A DNA stretch of 64,000 nt from Microbulbifer aggregans (GTDB lineage: Bacteria > Pseudomonadota > Gammaproteobacteria > Pseudomonadales > Cellvibrionaceae), in NCBI RefSeq assembly GCF_001750105.1, contig NZ_CP014143.1:3069501-3133500 (forward strand), read 5' to 3'. The notes beneath the pieces were generated by a model, which was given only the letters and a program-made list of their open reading frames with translations, did not search any database and was not told where the DNA came from. The position numbers were made by a program, and so were the translations under genes. Shown piece after piece: positions 9,391-18,684 of this stretch. Position 1 is the stretch's first letter; each line of letters opens with the position of its first letter.

Positions 9391-10290
9391 ATGACTAGAG
9401 ATTCAGCGCTTTCAGTGGCAGAGCTTGCCGAAGCCCTACAAGCCCCCGATACCGGCGAGGATCGGCGGTTGGTGGTATTGGACTGCCGGTTCAACCTGGC
9501 TGAGCCTGGGGCTGGAAGGTCGCAATATGCCGCCGGGCACATACCCGGGGCGGTCTATGCCAGCCTCGACGATGACCTGTCAGGGCCAGTCCAGCGCTTT
9601 GGTGGCCGCCATCCCCTGCCTTCACCAGACCAATTCCAGGCCTTCGCGCGCCGCGCCGGCATCGGCGCAAAGACGCATGTGGTGGTCTACGACGATCAGC
9701 GACTTGCCTTTGCGGCCCGCGCGTGGTGGTTATTGCGCTATTTCGGGCATGACTCCGTTTCCGTGCTCGACGGCGGTTTCGCGGCCTGGAAAGCTGCAGG
9801 GCAGCCTCTCGAATCCGGCTCCACGCCCGGTCCGCAGGCCCAGGGGAATTTCGTCGCACATTCAGGAGAAATGACCACCGTCCACTATGACGCCGTGTTT
9901 GAGCACGTTGGCAACCCACCCTGGCGCCTTGTCGATGCCCGCGAGAGCTCGCGCTTTGCCGGCCACCAGGAACCGATCGACCCCCTCGCGGGACATATTC
10001 CAGGTGCCGTAAACAAGCCCTGGCAATCTGCCACCAATGAAGACGGGAGCCTCAAGAGTGAGGCGGAACTAAAGCACCTCTGGCGGGACCTGCCCAGCGA
10101 GGAACCACTGGTGCATTACTGCGGCTCAGGTGTTACGGCCTGTGTGAATCTTTTCGTGCAACACCGTATCGGTCGCAAGGACGGATTGCTTTACCCGGGA
10201 AGCTGGAGTGATTGGTGTGCCCATATTCTCTACCCGTATGCCGAACAAAGTGCACCTGCGGAAACGTCGGTTTCAAAGGATCTGGCCTGA
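9391..10290 (+). CDS. sseA: 3-Mercaptopyruvate / thiosulfate sulfurtransferase, tandem rhodanese
   Basis: Transfers sulfur from 3-mercaptopyruvate (or thiosulfate) to an acceptor. 299 residues with two rhodanese domains: a catalytically silent N-terminal one (VVLDCRFNLAEPGAGRSQYAAGHIPGAVYASLDDDLSG) and an active C-terminal one. The active-site loop is HYCGSGVTAC with Cys244; CGSGVTA is typical of mercaptopyruvate sulfurtransferases rather than plain rhodaneses. The ATG at 9391 is chosen because the open frame upstream of it runs antagonistically through glsA in another frame. The gene ends before a strong bidirectional terminator shared with msrA. Confidence 0.93.
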   Translation: MTRDSALSVAELAEALQAPDTGEDRRLVVLDCRFNLAEPGAGRSQYAAGHIPGAVYASLDDDLSGPVQRFGGRHPLPSPDQFQAFARRAGIGAKTHVVVYDDQRLAFAARAWWLLRYFGHDSVSVLDGGFAAWKAAGQPLESGSTPGPQAQGNFVAHSGEMTTVHYDAVFEHVGNPPWRLVDARESSRFAGHQEPIDPLAGHIPGAVNKPWQSATNEDGSLKSEAELKHLWRDLPSEEPLVHYCGSGVTACVNLFVQHRIGRKDGLLYPGSWSDWCAHILYPYAEQSAPAETSVSKDLA

Positions 10291-10337
10291 CCCCTCTCTT
10301 CCCCTGACTTTCTCCCTTTTGACAGAGAGCAGCCCAA

Positions 10338-10376
10338 TAAAAAAGCGCGCAGCCTGATCAACAGGCTGCGCGCTTT
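10338..10376. terminator. Bidirectional rho-independent terminator between sseA and msrA
   Basis: Perfect 13-bp stem (AGCGCGCAGCCTG at 10344-10356, CAGGCTGCGCGCT at 10362-10374) around an ATCAA loop. On the minus strand it is followed by a U-rich run (complement of AATAAAAA), making it a strong terminator for msrA. On the plus strand only a short UUU follows. Confidence 0.9.
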
Positions 10377-10420
10377 CGTGATATTAGACCTTAATAACCC
10401 GGGCTTGATCCAGCCGCAGA

Positions 10421-11050
10421 TCAACGAATCAGGCAGGCACCGGTACCGGCGAGGCCGCAATAACCCTCGGGATTTTTCGCCAGGTACTGCTGGTGATAAT
10501 CCTCGGCGTAGTAGAAGGGGTTGGCCATGGCAATTTCGGTGCTGATCTCTCCCAACCCTTTTTCAGCCAGCGCCTGCTGGAAGGCCTCTTTGCTCTTCTT
10601 GGCCTGCTCCAACTGCTCATCATCGAAGCAGAAGATACAAGAACGGTACTGGGTGCCGAGATCATTGCCCTGGCGCATTCCCTGGGTGGGGTCATGGTTC
10701 TCCCAGAACGCTTGCAGGAGGTCGCCGTAACTGATCTTGGCGGGATCGTACACGACCAGTACAACCTCGGCGTGGCCGGTACGGCCACTGCAAACCTCGT
10801 CATAATTGGGGTTTTCGGTGCAGCCGTCGGAATAACCCGCCGCAGTCGTGTAAACACCGTCCATCTCCCAGAACAGCCGTTCCACACCCCAGAAGCACCC
10901 CATTCCGAAAATGGCCGCCTTCATGCCCTCGGGAAACGGCTCCTTCAGCGGATTACCATTGACGAAATGCTGATTGGTGATTTCCATCGGCTCAGGACGC
11001 CCCGGCAGTATCTGGTCGGCACAGGGCATTTGAAACTTGTCGTATTGCAT
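10421..11050 (-). CDS. msrA: Peptide-methionine (S)-S-oxide reductase
   Basis: Repairs oxidised methionine (S-epimer) in proteins and free Met sulfoxide. 209 residues. Motif [12 protein letters not shown] carries the catalytic Cys52. Family blocks [61 protein letters not shown] follow in order, and the C-terminal [12 protein letters not shown] supplies resolving cysteines. The N-terminal extension before the core aligns with the Escherichia coli enzyme, supporting the start at 11050. It is second gene of a two-gene unit, nine bases behind a methyltransferase. Confidence 0.97.
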   Translation of the reverse strand: MQYDKFQMPCADQILPGRPEPMEITNQHFVNGNPLKEPFPEGMKAAIFGMGCFWGVERLFWEMDGVYTTAAGYSDGCTENPNYDEVCSGRTGHAEVVLVVYDPAKISYGDLLQAFWENHDPTQGMRQGNDLGTQYRSCIFCFDDEQLEQAKKSKEAFQQALAEKGLGEISTEIAMANPFYYAEDYHQQYLAKNPEGYCGLAGTGACLIR

Positions 11051-11059
11051 CAGTTAACC

Positions 11060-11719
11060 TCAAGCGCCGGTTTCGCCGGCGATCATCAAACATCCGGTGG
11101 CCTTCATCGGACGGTTTACCGTCCATTCCTGGTAGTCCGCGCCCAGTTTCTCTTCTGCGCGCTCGGCGAGGCGGCGAAACGGAGACCTTCCCGGATCCAC
11201 CAGCACCACACGCCCTACCCCCGCTTTCAGGGCACGACGGGTCAAATTGTAGAGTGGCGACTCCAACTTATCCCAGAAACAGATATCGGTGCCGATCACC
11301 GCGTCAAAGCGCGACAGGTCGTCCGCGGTAACCCGCTCGTAGCGGCAGCGCCAGGTGTCCACGGACACGCCGTTGAGCTCCGCATGGTAATGGACAAATG
11401 GGAACACACTCGGATCGGCATCGAGTCCGGTCACCCGGGCATCGAATTGCTTGGCACAGAAGATTCCGCCGAGCCCCCAACCACAACCCAGATCCAGCAC
11501 TCGTGCCCCCGTCTTCAGCGGATGCTTCTTCAGGTAGTCCATGGTCAGGCACGAGCTTTTCCAGAACTTGTTGCCATGCAAGCTGGGCTCGCCCGCCTCG
11601 CGCCGCAGGCGGCGCATATCCGGGTGTGCGTTCTGACGAACGGTTAATCCAAAGAGCTTTCGCGTGTGGCTGGCGGTCGGCATGGTAATAGGTACGTCTC
11701 CCTGAAGCATCCGGTTCAA
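11060..11719 (-). CDS. Class I SAM-dependent methyltransferase
   Basis: Predicted methyltransferase of 219 residues, substrate unknown. The SAM-binding loop is VLDLGCGWGLGGIFCAKQF (about residues 75-93), followed by the acidic strand VTGLDADPSVF and the motif IGTDICFWDKL. The upstream block GEPSLHGNKFWKSSCLTMDYL resembles the small methyltransferases related to the protein-lysine METTL20/ETFKMT and nicotinamide N-methyltransferase groups. An alternative ATG at 11683 (MPTASHTRK) would shorten it by 12 residues. It lies nine bases upstream of msrA on the same strand, which suggests co-transcription and perhaps protein maintenance, but that is inference. Confidence 0.8.
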   Translation of the reverse strand: MNRMLQGDVPITMPTASHTRKLFGLTVRQNAHPDMRRLRREAGEPSLHGNKFWKSSCLTMDYLKKHPLKTGARVLDLGCGWGLGGIFCAKQFDARVTGLDADPSVFPFVHYHAELNGVSVDTWRCRYERVTADDLSRFDAVIGTDICFWDKLESPLYNLTRRALKAGVGRVVLVDPGRSPFRRLAERAEEKLGADYQEWTVNRPMKATGCLMIAGETGA

Positions 11720-11850
11720 ACAAGAAAGTCACGCAATTTGACACAAGTGTATCGCCAATCGCTGCTCGCTTCAGCCCGGTAGGCTACCTTTATCGACACA
11801 GCAAGGAGTGTCACCTGCAAGGGGTCACAGGGATCGATGTGAGGCAGTAA

Positions 11851-13131
11851 ATGTACAGGCGAAACATCCCTCTAAACATGGGCCGCGCGCTCTCCGTCCT
11901 GACACTGGCCGGCGCCGGTGCAGTCCAGGCCGTCCCAATCTACGAGTCTCCAGAAGTAACCCTGTATATGGAAGGGTATTTCAGTGCCCACCAGGTCAAT
12001 ACTCTGGGCGATACCGCCATGCAGGACGGTGCCTCCCGTGTCCGCATCGGCCTGAATATTCCCGCCTACGATATCTGGGATGTCGGCTTCAATCTCGAAT
12101 GGGGCGTGCGCGCGATTTCCTCGGCTCAGGACCTGATTATCTCCGGTGACCAGCAGAGCGAATTTTCCGAGCGCAACGACTCACTATTTCTTCGCCAGGG
12201 CCACGCATTCGCCAAGCACGATTGCTGGGGAGACTTTGCCGCCGGCAAGCAGTGGGGTGTGTACTACGACGTCGCCCAGATTACCGACTGGTACAACGTC
12301 GGCGGCGGTCTTGCCAGCGGCGCTTTCGCCCTCGGCACCGACGGAGGCGTTACCGGCACCGGGCGGGCGGACAGCGCCCTCACTTGGCGCCAGCAGTGGG
12401 AGATCTACGGCGGAGAATTCCAGCTCGGCCTGCAGTATGCGGCTCACGTGTCCTCCCTCAATATCAGTGTCGATGATGTCGTGGCTCCGGATACCCGACT
12501 CGAATGTCCAGCTGAAGACTGTGAATTCGGCATCGGGCACGGAATCTCTTTGAGTTACAACCTGGACTTCGGCGACGGGCTCTTTTTCGGAGCTGCCTAT
12601 AACCGGGTCAAACTGGATCTTTCTACCGATCGAGGCCTGGTCTTCGATACATCCGGCCCTGACGAAGAAATCATTATTGATGATCGCTTCCCGATCAACG
12701 CCAGCAGCAATGCCTGGGCGACCACCATGGGGCTTGCTTATGGTAAAGGGGCTTACCAGAAGGGCTTTTACGGCGCGGTGGTCGGCCAGCGATCACAGAA
12801 TAATGAACTGGCTCCGGCAGGCTCGGTGGAGGGCATCACCAACTTTTTCGATGCCCGCGGCTCAGAGTCGTTCTTCAGTTACACGTGGGGCATGAAGAAC
12901 TGTTATTCCGTTTATCTCGGACACAATGTATTGAAATCCGATGATGCAGTATTCGAAGCCGCATTGATCGAGGATGATCAGTTCCGGCTGGCCGTCTACT
13001 ACGTGGGCTTCCAGTACCTCTGGAATGAGCGAATTCGTGTCTACTGGGAAAATGCCATCGACGACAGCAACGTGGTAGCCCGGCCTATTGTTGACGACTA
13101 CATTGCCGTCGGCATCCGCGTCGACATTTGA
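11851..13131 (+). CDS. Gram-negative outer-membrane porin-like protein
   Basis: Predicted beta-barrel of 426 residues. Signal peptide about MGRALSVLTLAGAGAVQA (from residue 10); ATG at 11878 is an alternative start. After it come EVTLYMEGYFSAHQVN and many alternating hydrophobic/polar strands, with aromatic girdles and a final strand DDYIAVGIRVDI. Acidic extracellular-type loops (PDTRLECPAEDCEFG with a likely disulfide) are present. The sequence does not match a specific porin class that I recognise, so the solute is unknown. The gene stands alone, followed after 37 bp by a J-domain gene. Confidence 0.7.
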   Translation: MYRRNIPLNMGRALSVLTLAGAGAVQAVPIYESPEVTLYMEGYFSAHQVNTLGDTAMQDGASRVRIGLNIPAYDIWDVGFNLEWGVRAISSAQDLIISGDQQSEFSERNDSLFLRQGHAFAKHDCWGDFAAGKQWGVYYDVAQITDWYNVGGGLASGAFALGTDGGVTGTGRADSALTWRQQWEIYGGEFQLGLQYAAHVSSLNISVDDVVAPDTRLECPAEDCEFGIGHGISLSYNLDFGDGLFFGAAYNRVKLDLSTDRGLVFDTSGPDEEIIIDDRFPINASSNAWATTMGLAYGKGAYQKGFYGAVVGQRSQNNELAPAGSVEGITNFFDARGSESFFSYTWGMKNCYSVYLGHNVLKSDDAVFEAALIEDDQFRLAVYYVGFQYLWNERIRVYWENAIDDSNVVARPIVDDYIAVGIRVDI

Positions 13132-13168
13132 TACTCTTCCGAGCTGACTCACAACTCTGGAAGTGTAA

Positions 13169-13687
13169 GTGGCTCGCATCATTCTGCTCATCGCACTGGG
13201 TATCATCGCCCTCGTCGCCTGGCGAAGGTTTGAAGCAACCCCACCCCACCTGCGTCGAAAGCTTCTCCTTCAGTGGTCCCTGATTGCTGTCGCACTGCTG
13301 GCAGTGTTACTGGCGATTACCGGCCGCCTGCACTGGGTCGGTGCCGCGGTGGCGCTGGTGCTGCCGGTTCTTGGCACTACTTTGCGCTGGCTCGGACGCC
13401 ATTTGCCCTGGATCGCCCCGCTGATCGCACAGCGCGCCCAGGCCCGACAGCGGGAAAAGCAGCAGCAGGAAGGTGCACAGGATAGCGGCCCCGATCAACG
13501 GCAGGGGCCACCGATGACCAGGGCAGAAGCCCGCCAGGTGCTGGACGTGGGGCCTGATGCGACCCGTGACGAGATTATCGCTGCCCACCGCAAACTCATC
13601 CAGAAACTCCATCCGGATCGCGGCGGCAACGACTACCTCGCCGCCCGTATCAATACTGCCAAGGAGTTACTGCTCAAAGACCTCTGA
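13169..13687 (+). CDS. Membrane-anchored J-domain protein
   Basis: 172-residue protein with a GTG start. Hydrophobic segments occupy residues 3-17 ([15 protein letters not shown]), about 35-50 and about 57-70. A basic/glutamine-rich linker follows, then a compact C-terminal J domain (residues 113-172). The HPD tripeptide is in [17 protein letters not shown] and is required for stimulating a DnaK-type ATPase. The J domain at the C-terminus after membrane helices resembles DnaJ-like TIM14/Pam18 arrangements, so it probably recruits Hsp70 to the membrane. The client is unknown. It converges with cmoM; their ends are four bases apart. Confidence 0.85.
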   Translation: MARIILLIALGIIALVAWRRFEATPPHLRRKLLLQWSLIAVALLAVLLAITGRLHWVGAAVALVLPVLGTTLRWLGRHLPWIAPLIAQRAQARQREKQQQEGAQDSGPDQRQGPPMTRAEARQVLDVGPDATRDEIIAAHRKLIQKLHPDRGGNDYLAARINTAKELLLKDL

Positions 13688-13691
13688 TAGG

Positions 13692-14468
13692 TCAGCAGCG
13701 ACAGAGCAGATGGACGTAGCGGGCCAGTTCCCGGTAAGGGTCCACCTGGCTGTATTCCAGCTCTTTCCCGACAATGGCCGCCGCCGGCAACTTGTCGCGA
13801 ATCACCGGGGTCATGTAATCGTGGAAACAGCGGATACCACTGTGGCTCACGATTTCAAAACCCTGCTGGGCAAGCCAGTCCTCGACCCATTCGAGCTTGA
13901 GCGGATTCTGGGGCGTCAGGCTACCCGGGTGGCCGCCCCAGTGGCCGGAGTCGATATTCCGATCCAGCTGGCGAAAACTCCCCCGCTGTAGCAATCGAAA
14001 CTCCAGTGCCCGCCGATTGTAGAACGTCAGCGACAGGTGGCCGCCGGGCTTCAACAATTGGCGCAGTGCGCCCAAAGCGGCGTGCGGATCCGCGAGCCAC
14101 TCCAGCACCGCATGGCAAAGCACCAGGTCCTGGCCACAGTTGGCTGCGTCCTCGGGCAGCGCCTGTAAGGGGCGATGCAGCAGGGTCACCCTACCCTGCA
14201 AGTCGCGCAATCGCACCTGCTCCCGCGCCTGCTCTAACATCTCTGTCGAGATATCGGCAATCGTTATTTCGTGACCCGCCTCGGCAAGGTCCAGTGCGAA
14301 CTGCCCCTGCCCACCGCCGGCATCGACAATGCGCAATCGCCCTGCTGTTTCTCCAAGAAGCGGCGCCAGATCCCGACTCAGCACCGCCAGCCGTATCTCA
14401 CCCTTCAAACCGCCATAAATACGGTTGCGAAAACGGTGCGCCAGGTCGTCGAAATTGCGATCCTTCAT
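13692..14468 (-). CDS. cmoM: tRNA 5-carboxymethoxyuridine methyltransferase
   Basis: SAM-dependent enzyme that methylates cmo5U34 in tRNA wobble positions to the methyl ester mcmo5U. 258 residues from ATG 14468. Signatures: MKDRNFDDLAHRFRNRIYGGLKGEIRL, VDAGGGQGQFALDLAEAGHEIT (SAM loop), DLVLCHAVLEWLADPHAALGALRQLLKPGG, and the C-terminal VDPYRELARYVHLLCR. HAVLEW and the N-terminal block are characteristic of CmoM (formerly SmtA). Its ATG overlaps the stop of the MazG-like gene (ATGA). cmoA and cmoB lie 4-6 kb downstream on the other strand. Confidence 0.93.
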   Translation of the reverse strand: MKDRNFDDLAHRFRNRIYGGLKGEIRLAVLSRDLAPLLGETAGRLRIVDAGGGQGQFALDLAEAGHEITIADISTEMLEQAREQVRLRDLQGRVTLLHRPLQALPEDAANCGQDLVLCHAVLEWLADPHAALGALRQLLKPGGHLSLTFYNRRALEFRLLQRGSFRQLDRNIDSGHWGGHPGSLTPQNPLKLEWVEDWLAQQGFEIVSHSGIRCFHDYMTPVIRDKLPAAAIVGKELEYSQVDPYRELARYVHLLCRC

Positions 14469-14809
14469 CGAGAACCGGACTCCTCGCCACCAGCCTGCTC
14501 GGCCGCCTGACAGCGGCGCTGGTTCTCGGCGATCTTGTCGGCCAGGGCCGCATCCATATCCACGCCCAGCGTCGCGGCCAGCTTGAGAAGATACATCTGT
14601 ATATCCGCAAGTTCCGCCGCCATAGCGTCCCGCTCTTCCGTTGTGCACAGCGACTCGATCTCGGTATCGGAACGCCACTGCAGGTGGCGGGTGAGCTCTG
14701 CCACCTCTACCGATAACGCCATACACAGGTTCTTCGGCTTGTGCAGGTGACTCCAGCCCCGCCGCTGTGCGATCTCCTCGAAGGCCTCGAGTATTTGCCG
14801 GGAATCCAT
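14465..14809 (-). CDS. MazG-like nucleotide pyrophosphohydrolase
   Basis: 114-residue all-alpha NTP pyrophosphatase of the MazG / RS21-C6 (dCTPase) type, hydrolysing noncanonical or excess nucleoside triphosphates to monophosphates. The metal-binding helix pair is visible: LSVEVAELTRHLQW (ExxEL-type, residues about 31-44) and ELADIQMYLLKLA (ExxD, about 65-77). The C-terminal 15 residues are Glu/Gln-rich. ATG 14809 is chosen; the frame extends upstream but without similarity. It sits between DUF599 (one base spacing) and cmoM (4-base overlap), so the three genes form one tight operon. Confidence 0.85.
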   Translation of the reverse strand: MDSRQILEAFEEIAQRRGWSHLHKPKNLCMALSVEVAELTRHLQWRSDTEIESLCTTEERDAMAAELADIQMYLLKLAATLGVDMDAALADKIAENQRRCQAAEQAGGEESGSR

Positions 14810-14810
14810 A

Positions 14811-15524
14811 TTACTTTGACCGGGGCGGGAGCAGGGTCTTGCCCTCTGCGGCAAGAATCGACTGCAAAGTGCGGGAGCGGAACTCCCTGAGGTAGAGAAC
14901 GACAACCACCGTCACGTAGCCGGCAATAAAGAGCAGCGGATGGATAAACCAGCCCATAACCGCCATCGCGAAATAGTAGGAGCGCAGACCGTAGTTATAG
15001 CTGTGGCCCGCCTGGTCGATGACCTTGGCCGTACTGATGGCAAAGCGGCGCCGCTCATCAGCATCCATATCGTCTGAGTCCGGTGCCGGTGCGGCACCAA
15101 TCAGGACATTTGCAAAAGAGTACTGGCGCAGTGACCAGGTAAAGTTGAAGAACGCGAAGATAAAAATAAAGATCAGCACCAGCACTTTCAGTTCAAACTG
15201 CTCGACCGATGTTGGTTCCGCAAACGGCAGCGTTCTCAACACCTCAATGGCGGCCTTGTTCGCGGTCAGTGCAGTGACGAGACCGGCGAGGATCAGGATG
15301 CTGGTAGAGGCAAAGAAGCCGATGACCCGCTCCAGGTTACCGATGATCGCGGTATCCGGCATGCGCATATCCCGATCCAGCATGCGCAGCATCCATTCAA
15401 CCCGATACCACTGCAGGGAGGAAGCCAGACACCAGGCGACCTTGGCCCGCTTGCGCGCAAAGACCGTGTAACCGGCCCAGGTAGCTAAAAAACCAGCCAA
15501 GCTGGCGAAATCCAACCAGGTCAA
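14811..15524 (-). CDS. DUF599 family membrane protein
   Basis: 237-residue integral membrane protein of unknown function. Four hydrophobic helices can be picked: residues 5-22, about 72-92 (STSILILAGLVTALTA), about 112-135 (LKVLVLIFIFIFAFFNFTWSLRQYSFA), and about 190-215 (MAVMGWFIHPLLFIAGYVTVVVVLYLREF). The blocks NLERVIGFFASTSILILAGL and FNFTWSLRQYSF are typical of DUF599. It is first gene of the operon with the MazG-like gene and cmoM, so it may be under the promoter in the 226-bp gap shared with the divergent M16 protease. Confidence 0.88.
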   Translation of the reverse strand: MTWLDFASLAGFLATWAGYTVFARKRAKVAWCLASSLQWYRVEWMLRMLDRDMRMPDTAIIGNLERVIGFFASTSILILAGLVTALTANKAAIEVLRTLPFAEPTSVEQFELKVLVLIFIFIFAFFNFTWSLRQYSFANVLIGAAPAPDSDDMDADERRRFAISTAKVIDQAGHSYNYGLRSYYFAMAVMGWFIHPLLFIAGYVTVVVVLYLREFRSRTLQSILAAEGKTLLPPRSK

Positions 15525-15750
15525 CCTCTCTCTCCGTGTTCGTCTACATTTATCCTGCCGGGTCGCGACGCAGTTTTCGCCGCGACGGCCACCTTGTCAA
15601 CACTGTTTTTACGCCGCCTGCCGGCGGTAGAATAGCGCCCCACCAAAGGGCCTGCACCGGGTCACGCTGGCACCGAATAATGCACCCGACCGCGATCGGC
15701 GACGCCCGAGAGGCGTCGCCCCGGTAGAACAAGTCACACGGAGCTGTATC

Positions 15751-18663
15751 TTGAGTAACGAACATCCCGCCTTTGAACTGGTCACCAGTGCTGAAATCGA
15801 ATCCCTCGGCGTGGAGGTATCCGAGTATCGCCACCGCACCACCGGAGCGCAGCACCTGCACATCGCCGCCGACAACCCGGAAAATGTCTTCCTGGTAGCG
15901 CTGCGCACCGTTCCCCAGGACTCCACAGGCGTAGCACACATTCTGGAGCACACTGCCCTGTGTGGCAGTGACAAGTACCCGGTGCGTGACCCCTTCTTTA
16001 TGATGATACGGCGTTCACTCAACACTTTCATGAACGCCTTCACCAGCTCTGACTGGACTGCCTACCCTTTCGCCAGCCAGAACCGCAAGGACTTCACCAA
16101 TCTGCTCGACGTCTATCTGGATGCGGTATTTTTCGCCAAGCTGGACCCGCTCGATTTCGCTCAGGAAGGCCACCGCCTCGAATTTGCCGAGACCGAGAAT
16201 CCGGCCAGCGAACTGGTTTACAAGGGTGTTGTTTACAACGAGATGAAGGGCGCCATGAGCTCCGTGAGCTCACAACTGTGGCAGACCCTGAGCAAGTACC
16301 TATTCCCCACCACAACCTACCACCACAATTCAGGTGGCGAGCCGGCGGACATCCCCGAGCTCACTTATCAGCAGCTGCTGAACTTCTACCGCACGCACTA
16401 CCACCCCAGCAACGCCATCTTTATGACGTACGGGGATATCCCAGCCGCAGAGCACCAGGCAGCATTCGAAGAACAGGCGCTGCACAAGTTCGAGCCTCTC
16501 GACAAGACCATTGCCGTGGGCCGGGAAAAGCGCTATCTGTCCCCGGTCGCAGTCGAGGAACACTACCCGCTCAGTGACGAGGAGGGCCTGAAAGAAAAGA
16601 CCCATATCGTATTGGGTTGGCTGCTCGGTGACGTGACTGATCTCGAGGAAGCACTGACCGCCCACCTGCTGGCCGGTGTGCTGCTGGATAACAGCGCCTC
16701 GCCACTGATGAAGCTGCTGGAGACAACGGACCTGGGCACGGCCCCCTCGCCGCTTGTCGGCCTGGACGACTCCCAGCGCGAGCTGGTGTTCGTTTGCGGT
16801 ATCGAGGGTAGTGAGCGTGATCGTGCAGATGAGTTCGAAAAGCAGGTCATCGCCGTGCTGGAAGATGTGGCAGAAAACGGAATCCCCTACGAACAGGTAG
16901 CCGCCAGCCTGCACCAGCTGGAACTGCAACAGCGCGAAATCACCGGCGACGGCTTCCCGTTCGGCCTGCAACTGATCCTAACCGCACTGACCGGAGCCAC
17001 ACACCGTGGCGACGCCATCGGTCTGCTGAACATCGACGCCACTCTGGAAAAACTGCGCGAGCAGATCAAGGATCCGCGTTTTATTGCCGATACCGCCCGC
17101 AAGCTGCTACTCGAGAACCAGCACCGTGTGCGCCTCGTGCTCTCGCCCGATGAAGAACTGTCGGACCGCCGTTCCGCTGCAGAAAAAGCGCGCCTTGCAG
17201 ACATAAAATCCAGGCTCAGCGAAGAAGAAAAGCAGCATATTATTGAGACGGCCAAAGCCCTGCTGGATCGCCAGCAGCGCGAGGACGACCCCTCTATCCT
17301 GCCAAAAGTCGGCGTCGAGGATATTCCCCCGCACATGCCAAAGGTGGACGGTGAAACCGTCGAACTCGGCCCGCAGAAACTGACCCGCTACAGCGCCGGC
17401 ACCAACGGCCTCGTTTATCAGCAACTGGTCTGCGCCCTGCCCGACCTCACCGAAGAGGAAAAGCAGCTACTGCCCTACTACTGCCAGGTGCTGAGTGAGC
17501 TCGGCCTCGGCGACCGCGACTATCTGGAAGTCCAGCAGTGGCAGACCCGGGTAGCCGGCGCCCTGCACGGCTTCAGCAGCAGCCGCACCGACATCGACGA
17601 TCTTCACAAACTCAGCGGCCACTTCGTGTTGTCCGGCAAGGCGCTGGCGCCGAACCAGGCCGCCCTCACGGAACTGATGCAGGCAACCATCGAGGAAGTC
17701 CGTTTTGACGAGCTGCCGCGCATTAAGGAATTGCTGCTACAGACCCTGGCGCGCCGGGAACAGGGCGTTGTGGGTAATGGCCACGCCCTCGCCATGGCGG
17801 CGGCCAGTGCCGGCTACAATCGCGCAGCTTTTGAAAGTCATGCCACCGGCGGCCTGCTCGGGTTGCGCCAGCTCAAGGCGCTGGCGCGCAGCTTTGACAG
17901 CCAGCACGCGCTGGAGAAGCTGGCCCAGAAACTCCAGGCCATTCACGACAAGATTCGCCGTGCCGAACGACGTTTCCTCCTGATTGGCGAAGAAGACAAA
18001 CTGCCGGAATTCAGCAGCGCCATGATGCCGTTGGTCTCTTCCGCTGAGGGACAGGCCCCCATGTCGACCGCACCGTTTGACCCCCATCGCATCCACCAGC
18101 TGTGGCTGACCAACAGCCAGGTAAACTTCTGCGCCAAGGCCTTTGCCACTGTGCCCATGGTTCATGAGGATGCGGCGCCTCTGGCGGTTCTGGGTGGCTT
18201 CCTGCGCAACGGCTTCCTGCATCGTACCATTCGCGAACAGGGCGGTGCTTACGGTGGTGGCGCGAGCCACGACAGCAATGTTGGCGTGTTCCGCTTTTAT
18301 TCCTATCGGGACCCGCGCATGGCAGAGACCCTCAAGGATTTCGACGCTTCACTGGACTGGCTGCAGAACGCCAAACACCAGGAGGCACAGGTAGAGGAGG
18401 CAATCCTCGGCGTCGTCGGCGGACTCGACAAGCCTGGCTCACCTGCTGGTGAGGCAAAGAAAGCATTCCACTCCGAGCTGTATGGCCGGACCCACGAAAT
18501 CCGGGAGGAATTCCGCCGCCGGGTCACCGAGGTCAAACTGGCAGACCTGCAACGCGTTGGCGATACCTACCTGAAGCCCGCACTGGCGAGCACGGCTGTG
18601 GTCACCGGCGCCCAGGGCCGCGAAGCGGGACTGGAGCTGGGCCTTGAAGAAGAAAAGCTCTGA
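15751..18663 (+). CDS. M16C metalloprotease, PreP/presequence-protease-like
   Basis: Large zinc oligopeptidase of 970 residues that degrades unstructured peptides inside a clamshell chamber. Inverted zinc motif HILEH at residues 63-67, with the distal Glu in VVYNEMKGAMSS about residue 165. The C-terminal half supplies the conserved GGAYGGGASHDSNVGVFRFYSYRDP block, whose Tyr/Arg orient the substrate in M16C enzymes. No export signal is seen, so it is probably cytoplasmic. Start is TTG with GGAG nine bases upstream (ACGGAGCTGTATC). It precedes cmoA by about 20 bp and may share its transcript. Confidence 0.93.
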   Translation: MSNEHPAFELVTSAEIESLGVEVSEYRHRTTGAQHLHIAADNPENVFLVALRTVPQDSTGVAHILEHTALCGSDKYPVRDPFFMMIRRSLNTFMNAFTSSDWTAYPFASQNRKDFTNLLDVYLDAVFFAKLDPLDFAQEGHRLEFAETENPASELVYKGVVYNEMKGAMSSVSSQLWQTLSKYLFPTTTYHHNSGGEPADIPELTYQQLLNFYRTHYHPSNAIFMTYGDIPAAEHQAAFEEQALHKFEPLDKTIAVGREKRYLSPVAVEEHYPLSDEEGLKEKTHIVLGWLLGDVTDLEEALTAHLLAGVLLDNSASPLMKLLETTDLGTAPSPLVGLDDSQRELVFVCGIEGSERDRADEFEKQVIAVLEDVAENGIPYEQVAASLHQLELQQREITGDGFPFGLQLILTALTGATHRGDAIGLLNIDATLEKLREQIKDPRFIADTARKLLLENQHRVRLVLSPDEELSDRRSAAEKARLADIKSRLSEEEKQHIIETAKALLDRQQREDDPSILPKVGVEDIPPHMPKVDGETVELGPQKLTRYSAGTNGLVYQQLVCALPDLTEEEKQLLPYYCQVLSELGLGDRDYLEVQQWQTRVAGALHGFSSSRTDIDDLHKLSGHFVLSGKALAPNQAALTELMQATIEEVRFDELPRIKELLLQTLARREQGVVGNGHALAMAAASAGYNRAAFESHATGGLLGLRQLKALARSFDSQHALEKLAQKLQAIHDKIRRAERRFLLIGEEDKLPEFSSAMMPLVSSAEGQAPMSTAPFDPHRIHQLWLTNSQVNFCAKAFATVPMVHEDAAPLAVLGGFLRNGFLHRTIREQGGAYGGGASHDSNVGVFRFYSYRDPRMAETLKDFDASLDWLQNAKHQEAQVEEAILGVVGGLDKPGSPAGEAKKAFHSELYGRTHEIREEFRRRVTEVKLADLQRVGDTYLKPALASTAVVTGAQGREAGLELGLEEEKL

Positions 18664-18684
18664 CAGGAATCGGTGGCGTCAACG